A stretch of DNA of 28,417 nt from a virus. The stretch lies in IMG/VR virus record IMGVR_UViG_3300033153_006029, positions 1 through 28,417 of that record; one strand, written 5' to 3'. Below the pieces are notes generated by a model. That model was not told the DNA's origin, searched no databases, and saw only the letters and a program-made list of their open reading frames with translations. A program made the translations under genes and the position numbers. Of the stretch, positions 23,909 through 28,417 are shown one piece after another (positions within the stretch are counted from its first letter, which is position 1; every line of letters starts with the position of its first letter).

Positions 23909-24613
23909 CTATTGCACATTACCGATGGTGTCGAAATAATCATTCTCACTACCAAATTCAATTGCCGAAAGCCCCGTATGTACGGGGGGATATAGACCTG
24001 TTAGAATAGCTAAATCAGTCACTTGGTTGAGAAACGGCAACACCTGCTGTTTTACACAGATGATCGGAGAGTGGATAGTCGATAGACAAGGAGCAGTGTT
24101 GACTGTCTCCTTGCAGACCATCCATGTTGTGACTGCATAGCAAGCTTCGTCGTCGCACCTTACTCCGGTAATAGTTGCTGCACATTGGCCTCTCCATGTG
24201 CAAATGTAACGGTCGATTGTCGGTTTGAAGAACGGAAAGATACCAGTTATATAAACAGCGTCATCTTCGTTCAGCTCACCCGTTGGTCCAACGTAGCCAT
24301 CGATAGTGACAGAGAAGGTACAATTAGTTTCAAAGGCCTGTCGTGCCATGATTTCCACACAAGGCCGTGCCTTACCACTTTCACATGTAACAGCCAAAGC
24401 CTCCACACCTATTATAAAATTATCATCACAAAAACCCGACTCGGCCCCTGAGGTTCGAAATAAGTCAGCCTTTATTACAGTTGGATTTCCATAGGGCCGT
24501 CCACGAGCATCTATGCAAAATCCTGTCGGATGCGTAAACGTGGTGTCAGTAGCACCGTTGCATGCACAGGCACACAGGGGGTCAATGTCTCTATGAAGCC
24601 TTAGGCCTGCCAC
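23909..24613 (-). CDS. Cysteine-rich tandem paralogue, copy 3
   Basis: Third of three related genes between terminase and portal. The start is GTG at 24613, aligned with the ATG of the other copies and behind the same CTTTGGAG site; the TTG-initiated version five codons longer is unlikely because that codon lies inside the Shine-Dalgarno site. Product 234 aa; residues 2-33 are nearly identical to copy 1 (VAGLRLHRDIDPLCACACNG). Conserved motifs across copies: FCDDNF, TCESG, NCTFSV.IDGY.G, CAATITG, PCLS and HTGLS.I.FG. Over a dozen cysteines line up. No signal peptide or membrane segment. Body closer to copy 2 but 5' end closer to copy 1, suggesting gene conversion. Function unknown; virion surface or disulfide-stabilised structural protein is a guess from context. 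Confidence 0.7.
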   Translation of the reverse strand: MAGLRLHRDIDPLCACACNGATDTTFTHPTGFCIDARGRPYGNPTVIKADLFRTSGAESGFCDDNFIIGVEALAVTCESGKARPCVEIMARQAFETNCTFSVTIDGYVGPTGELNEDDAVYITGIFPFFKPTIDRYICTWRGQCAATITGVRCDDEACYAVTTWMVCKETVNTAPCLSTIHSPIICVKQQVLPFLNQVTDLAILTGLYPPVHTGLSAIEFGSENDYFDTIGNVQ

Positions 24614-24633
24614 AATATTTATCTCCAAAGAAG
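24512..24633 (-). repeat. 122-bp repeat at start of paralogue copy 3
   Basis: This block covers the ribosome site, start and first 33 codons. Counted by eye it differs from the copy at 25961-26082 at only 4 positions, and from the copy at 25242-25363 at about 16. Confidence 0.85.
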
Positions 24634-24659
24634 CTTTTGAATTACTTAATCATCATCAC

Positions 24660-25343
24660 CTATTGCAAGTCGTCATCGGTGAAAACATCATCCTCACTAC
24701 CAAATGCAATTGACGAAATCCCCGTATGTACGGGGGGAAATAGAGTTTGAAAAAAGTCTAGATCAACGACTTGGTTGAGAAACGGAGTCCCTACATATTT
24801 TACACAGCTGATCTTCTCTTTGTTACGCGATATACAAGGAGCAACATCGACTGTCTCATCGCAGACCATCCATGTTGTGATTTTATAGCAAGTTTCGTCG
24901 AGGCACCATACTCCTGTAATAGTTGCTGCACATTTGCCTATATATCCACAATGGTAAGGGCGGGTTGTCGGTACACTGATTAGGTAGATACCGGTTATAT
25001 AGACACCGTCATCTACGTTCAGCTCACCCGTTGATCCAACGTAGCCATCGATAACGACAGAGAAGGTACAATTATCCACAACAGCGACCTCTTCACCGCC
25101 ACCGGTTGGGCATCGCTGTGGCTGACCACTTTTACACGCAGTAACAAAAGTACCCAGATCTATTAGAAAATTATCATCACAAAAACCCGCCTCGACTCCT
25201 GAGGTTCGAAATACCTCAGTCTTCGTGAAAACTGGTGTGTTTATGCACAATCCTGTCGGATGCGTAAACGTGGTATCAGTAGCACCGTTACATGCACAAG
25301 CACATAATGGATCGATATCCCTATGAAGTCTTAGGCCCGCCAT
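24660..25343 (-). CDS. Cysteine-rich tandem paralogue, copy 2
   Basis: Middle gene of the triplet, 227 aa, starting at ATG 25343 with TTTGGAG nine bases upstream. The N-terminal LCACACNGATDTTFTHPTG block matches the flanking copies. Middle and C-terminal regions align best with copy 3 (both have PFLNQV, then a Leu-rich segment, then PPVHTG and an acidic FGSE end). The segment between about 33 and 90 is variable in length and sequence (here PTGGGEEVAVVDN). The 5' nucleotide block differs from copies 1 and 3 at about a dozen mostly synonymous sites, so this copy diverged earlier or escaped homogenisation. Same unknown function. Confidence 0.7.
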   Translation of the reverse strand: MAGLRLHRDIDPLCACACNGATDTTFTHPTGLCINTPVFTKTEVFRTSGVEAGFCDDNFLIDLGTFVTACKSGQPQRCPTGGGEEVAVVDNCTFSVVIDGYVGSTGELNVDDGVYITGIYLISVPTTRPYHCGYIGKCAATITGVWCLDETCYKITTWMVCDETVDVAPCISRNKEKISCVKYVGTPFLNQVVDLDFFQTLFPPVHTGISSIAFGSEDDVFTDDDLQ

Positions 25344-25363
25344 AGTGTTTATCTCCAAAGAAG
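25242..25363 (-). repeat. 122-bp repeat at start of paralogue copy 2
   Basis: Second instance of the shared 5' block. It differs from copy 1 at about 12 positions by eye, nearly all synonymous; the 5' leader is identical to copy 1. Confidence 0.85.
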
Positions 25364-25375
25364 CTTTTGAATTAC

Positions 25376-26062
25376 TTAATCGTCATCATCATCATCACCA
25401 AATGTAATTGACGAAAGGTCTGTATGCACTGCGGGAGTTAGACCTATCCAATAGTCGAGTGTCGTGTCACCAAACGCGTCGACCAAGATCTTATCTTCGT
25501 ATTCCCGTGCCGGAGTAACATGTTTAATGCCGTCAATCCTTGTTATGGTCTCTGACAGACAAGGGGCAGTGTTGGTTCCCGAACAGGTAATCCACGCTGA
25601 GGTTTTATAGACAGCTAAAACGTCACAAGGTAGTCCAGTAATAGTGGCTGCACAAGTGGCTACATATCTACAAATAAAAGGGTTAATGCCCCCCCAGGCT
25701 TGACTAATAGGAATACCAGTCATATAAAGGACTTGATCTGCGTTCAGATCACCAGATGGTCCAGCGTACCCATCGATAGTGACAGAGAAGGTACAACTAT
25801 CCTTAAGGGGTAGGTAAGATCTGTACTCACACCTTTGTGGCTGACCACTTTCACATGTAACAACCTCAACACTCAAACGTATTAGAAAATTATCCTCACA
25901 ATCCTGCAAGCCTGTGGTTCGATATAAAAGCTGATCATCTATTCGTAGTCCACGATCTTGTATGCAAAATCCTGTCGGATGCGTAAACGTGGTGTCAGTA
26001 GCACCGTTGCATGCACAGGCACACAGGGGGTCAATATCTCTATGAAGCCTTAGGCCTGCCAT
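25376..26062 (-). CDS. Cysteine-rich tandem paralogue, copy 1
   Basis: First gene after the terminase, 228 aa, starting at ATG 26062 with TTTGGAG nine bases upstream; a TTG five codons further up lies inside the ribosome site. Cysteines at 14, 16, 18 and 33 precede many more (NFLIRLSVEVVTCESGQPQRC, DSCTFSVTIDGYAGPSGDL, TCAATITGLPC). The C-terminus ends in six aspartates. It is the most divergent body of the three, with a different 160-205 region. The beta-type strand spacing and paired cysteines suggest a compact, disulfide- or metal-stabilised domain. Tandem triplication in the head-gene region suggests surface-exposed virion proteins, but nothing in the sequence proves it. Confidence 0.7.
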   Translation of the reverse strand: MAGLRLHRDIDPLCACACNGATDTTFTHPTGFCIQDRGLRIDDQLLYRTTGLQDCEDNFLIRLSVEVVTCESGQPQRCEYRSYLPLKDSCTFSVTIDGYAGPSGDLNADQVLYMTGIPISQAWGGINPFICRYVATCAATITGLPCDVLAVYKTSAWITCSGTNTAPCLSETITRIDGIKHVTPAREYEDKILVDAFGDTTLDYWIGLTPAVHTDLSSITFGDDDDDD

Positions 26063-26082
26063 AGTGTTTATCTCCAAAGAAG
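25961..26082 (-). repeat. 122-bp repeat at start of paralogue copy 1
   Basis: First instance of the shared 5' block (leader, start and first 33 codons); nearly identical to the block at 24512-24633. Confidence 0.85.
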
Positions 26083-26124
26083 TGTTTGCGTTACAATACC
26101 TATTGTTTACTACACCAATGGGTA

Positions 26125-28417
26125 TTAATTACTGCGGATCACTTTGACCGCTTTTGGAGAATAGCTTGCCCAATGTTGCGGACCAACATACATAGGCTTA
26201 TTGGGGTCTACGTTAATACTTCCGACCTGAGCGATACGTCCTACTCCAACATAGGCGGGTGGAGTGATTTCTCTTTGAATAGACCGTGCTAGCATATTAA
26301 CGATGACCAGAGCACTATAACGATCCTTTCTCATACGACCTTTCTTGCCTGTCTTCAATTTGATCTCAGGAGTATCAAACCTTTCTCTGCCTGACGCTGT
26401 ACGACTCATGGTGATAGTGGAAAGTTCCGTTTTCAGTTCTTCTACCTCCATAACACAATCTTCCAGAGTGTCATATAATTTCAAAGCTGGACTATCACCA
26501 AGTCGCTCCTTAAGCTTCTTAAACTGGATCTTATCATGTTCAGATACCAAAGACAATGTTACATTATCAAAACGAGGAAACAAAAGCACCTTGTCTTCCA
26601 TGTCTTTACGCAGGCCATGATTAGCTTTAGAGGTCCATTCGGCACTGGCAAACTGAATTAAGTCGATAATATGATCTCCGTCTAGCAAGTCGGTATCGGC
26701 TTCTTTCTTGTCATTTATGATAGGCAGCAGAGGACGTTCGCCTGCAAGGATCTTATCCTTATCTCTTAGGCCTTCGGCAATAACATAGCCACCTCCTTGA
26801 GAGTCAATACCTATACCTACACACGGAAACAGTCGATACAAGTCACGAATCTTTCTCACACAGAATCCATAGTAGTCATCTGAGTCTGTAAGGCCAAGCT
26901 TTTTTCGGGTACTAAAGTCTTTCTTGTTAGTAGTCCATACATATGCTATACGATGATGCTCAGGATGTAACTCTATAATCACAATGGCAAAGTTATCATT
27001 TTCAGACGCAGGATCAATTCCAAAGACATATTGTTTACCAGCACGTCCCTTTGTAATTATTTCAAACGGATCATCACACCATTGGGGCCAACCTGACTTC
27101 GCAAGATTTTTATCGGTAGCTGTAGCCCCCTCAATCAAGGTACGCTTAAAGAAACCCTGAGAATCTTTGGCGAAACATGCTGAATATTCCATAATAAAGA
27201 TACCACTATGCATAGTAGCCCGAGAACGAGATACTTGTTGATCATCCATAAACCCTTCGGGAATCAACTCGTAAGGAATGCGAATTATTGAGAACTCCCC
27301 TCTGTCAAGACGCTCCATATATTCGGGCATGCCTTTCTCATTTTCTACTTTTTCTTCGTCATCTCCAAACGCACTATCATAGCCCTCTCCCTTAATCATC
27401 TTTTTGTATACTCGCCAATAGTCAGCATACGGTTCGAAGTCATAGCCCGCAGTACCGGACAAGATAGATTGATTCTTATGACGACTTTTATAACTCTCTT
27501 CTTGATACTCCGTCCATACGTCATCCGCTTTCATCGCGTTACGCCGAAATGCTTCTTTCACGTTCTGTGCTGGGTCTTTGTGTACAGAGGCAAAACCTGC
27601 TACAACTGTTTCATAGATCTCTACCGGGATGGAATTAAATTCATCGGCTATAACGGTATGAGCACGTAAACCACGTATCTTTGTATTGTGTGAGAAAAAC
27701 CCATTTGCACAATACTCATGCTCGTCTGGCACATGTACGTCGTATGTAGCCGCCTTGCCATCAACGATAGACTCTACTTCATCATAGTAGATGTCTGGAT
27801 CGTTTAATTCTTCAATATGAGATACTCCTTTTGCGTTCATATATTTAGCACAAAAGTCAGTAATTAAATCACGAGTTGCTTCTTTACGATCTTCAATTTT
27901 ACTAGCACTAATCTTAGGCATCGCCACTCTTCTATTATCTTTAGCTATAGCCGTCATAGTAGGGATAAGGCCTGGGATAATATCTCCAGCGGACACCTCT
28001 CGTATCTTATCTTGCATCCCAGCGTCAAATATTCTTCGCTTACGAGCAAGACGGAAATTTATCCTCTCATAAAATAATCGCACATCCTTGCCAGTAATCA
28101 ATAGTTCATAAATAGTATTCCAATTTTCATTCCTATCCCTTGATGTCTTGTAGGCTACTATACCAAAATGAAGAAGAAGATAATGCATTTGATCAATTAA
28201 GCGTTCCGATGTATTGGTAAAGCCTATTGTTATTCCTGTTCCACCTTTAGCTGTTTGGACCTGTATATGCCCATCGGTATCATATAGTGCTGAGAGACAA
28301 GCTGAGACAGCTTCTTTAGACGACGATAGAATAGATTGAGGAATAGTTTTGTCTTTTGCATAACACTTATCTGTCAGTCCGTACCTACTTAGAAAGTTAG
28401 CCTTCTTTTCTTTGCCA
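26125..28417 (-). CDS. terL: Terminase large subunit, intein-containing (5' end beyond window)
   Basis: Motor that packages and cuts phage DNA. The reading frame is open past 28417; an internal Met at 28188 is not the start. Bases 27685-28416 encode intein, and the C-extein (519 aa) starts at Thr 27684. C-extein motifs: Walker B with catalytic Glu in HTVIADEFNSIP (D14, E15 counting from the Thr), the ATPase coupling motif SILSGTAGYD (76-78), then an RNase H-like nuclease with VFGIDPASENDNFAIV (D224), GIGIDSQGGGYVIAEGL (D294) and GRMRKDRYSALVI (D454). Walker A and the N-extein lie outside. All key nuclease acids are present, so the protein should be active after splicing. It is followed by the cysteine-rich triplet and portal. 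Confidence 0.93.
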   Translation of the reverse strand, partial: GKEKKANFLSRYGLTDKCYAKDKTIPQSILSSSKEAVSACLSALYDTDGHIQVQTAKGGTGITIGFTNTSERLIDQMHYLLLHFGIVAYKTSRDRNENWNTIYELLITGKDVRLFYERINFRLARKRRIFDAGMQDKIREVSAGDIIPGLIPTMTAIAKDNRRVAMPKISASKIEDRKEATRDLITDFCAKYMNAKGVSHIEELNDPDIYYDEVESIVDGKAATYDVHVPDEHEYCANGFFSHNTKIRGLRAHTVIADEFNSIPVEIYETVVAGFASVHKDPAQNVKEAFRRNAMKADDVWTEYQEESYKSRHKNQSILSGTAGYDFEPYADYWRVYKKMIKGEGYDSAFGDDEEKVENEKGMPEYMERLDRGEFSIIRIPYELIPEGFMDDQQVSRSRATMHSGIFIMEYSACFAKDSQGFFKRTLIEGATATDKNLAKSGWPQWCDDPFEIITKGRAGKQYVFGIDPASENDNFAIVIIELHPEHHRIAYVWTTNKKDFSTRKKLGLTDSDDYYGFCVRKIRDLYRLFPCVGIGIDSQGGGYVIAEGLRDKDKILAGERPLLPIINDKKEADTDLLDGDHIIDLIQFASAEWTSKANHGLRKDMEDKVLLFPRFDNVTLSLVSEHDKIQFKKLKERLGDSPALKLYDTLEDCVMEVEELKTELSTITMSRTASGRERFDTPEIKLKTGKKGRMRKDRYSALVIVNMLARSIQREITPPAYVGVGRIAQVGSINVDPNKPMYVGPQHWASYSPKAVKVIRSN
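27685..28416 (-). other. Intein (C-terminal 244 residues) with LAGLIDADG endonuclease
   Basis: Protein-splicing element inside the terminase frame. Its end has the classic C-terminal splicing blocks: YDVHVPDEHEYCANGF (block F) and GFFSHN followed by Thr+1 (block G), with penultimate His and terminal Asn. About 45 residues from the window edge is KTIPQSILSSSKEAVSACL followed by ALYDTDGHIQ, which fits the second LAGLIDADG motif (DTDG acids) of a DOD-type homing endonuclease. The N-terminal splicing blocks and first LAGLIDADG motif lie beyond 28417. Splicing would join the N-extein to TKIRGLRAH just before Walker B. Whether the endonuclease is active cannot be told from this half. Confidence 0.9.

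Noticed and set aside
1243-24750. Numerous plus-strand open frames up to about 135 codons
   Set aside because: They overlap well-supported minus-strand genes, lack good ribosome sites, and have low-complexity Ser/Thr/Cys-rich products typical of antisense shadows.
23909-26062. Diversity-generating retroelement variable repeats
   Set aside because: Differences between copies are not adenine-specific, no reverse transcriptase or template repeat is in the window, and variable segments differ in length.
24614-26077. TTG codons five residues upstream as starts of the three cysteine-rich genes
   Set aside because: Each TTG lies in the TTTGGAG ribosome site itself; the ATG/ATG/GTG nine bases downstream of GGAG is the sensible start.
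26093-26106. Dyad ACAATA-CC-TATTGT as an operator upstream of the triplet
   Set aside because: Only six base pairs per arm in an AT-rich spacer, no recognisable promoter beside it and no second copy in full; chance is likely.
28141-28188. ATG at 28188 as the start of a complete 687-aa terminase
   Set aside because: The frame is open upstream to the window edge, and residues before and after it belong to an intein endonuclease domain, so it is an internal methionine.

Overview
The window is a virion-morphogenesis cluster of a tailed double-stranded DNA bacteriophage, most likely a siphovirus. Every supported gene lies on the minus strand and is read from high to low coordinates, with very short gaps or TAATG overlaps between most genes. 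The DNA is moderately AT-rich by eye. There are no host housekeeping genes, tRNAs, integrase or lysis genes, and the sequence alone does not identify the host. Both ends cut through genes: the large terminase at 28417 and the tape measure at position 1.

DNA packaging and head (28417 to 18585): the large terminase is interrupted by a LAGLIDADG-type intein whose N-terminal part lies outside the window. Then come three tandem cysteine-rich paralogues of unknown function, the portal, a prohead protease with a scaffold fused in frame (the scaffold has its own internal ribosome binding site), a probable decoration protein, and the major capsid protein followed by a strong terminator hairpin.

Fibre-like and adsorption block (18569 to 9907): a possible 29-residue ORF, a 248-aa virion protein, a 572-aa beta-helix-like protein, a 79-aa cysteine-cluster protein, an 843-aa multi-module protein followed by a terminator, then 551-aa and 226-aa structural proteins, a 183-aa protein made of 14-residue tandem repeats, and a 107-aa protein resembling phage fibre/tail adaptors. 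This block sits between the capsid and neck genes rather than at the end of the tail module.

Neck and tail (9900 to 1): head-tail connector, a 69-aa protein, a 52-aa Arg-rich coiled-coil protein, a zinc-knuckle neck protein, two neck/tail-completion proteins, the major tail tube protein with a terminator, three genes in the tail-assembly-chaperone position, another terminator, and a tape measure of at least 1058 residues. I saw no contractile sheath gene, which favours a siphovirus.

The genes form one assembly line: terminase fills a shell built from portal, scaffold/protease, capsid and decoration proteins; connector and neck proteins seal it; the tube polymerises around the tape measure with chaperone help; fibre-like proteins probably contact the host. 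Four hairpin terminators after heavily needed products, with no recognisable promoter behind them, suggest that product dosage is set by partial termination or RNA processing. No gene-free stretch exceeds 170 bases. The best candidates for something undescribed are the cysteine-rich gene triplet, which shows signs of gene conversion, and the 14-residue repeat protein.
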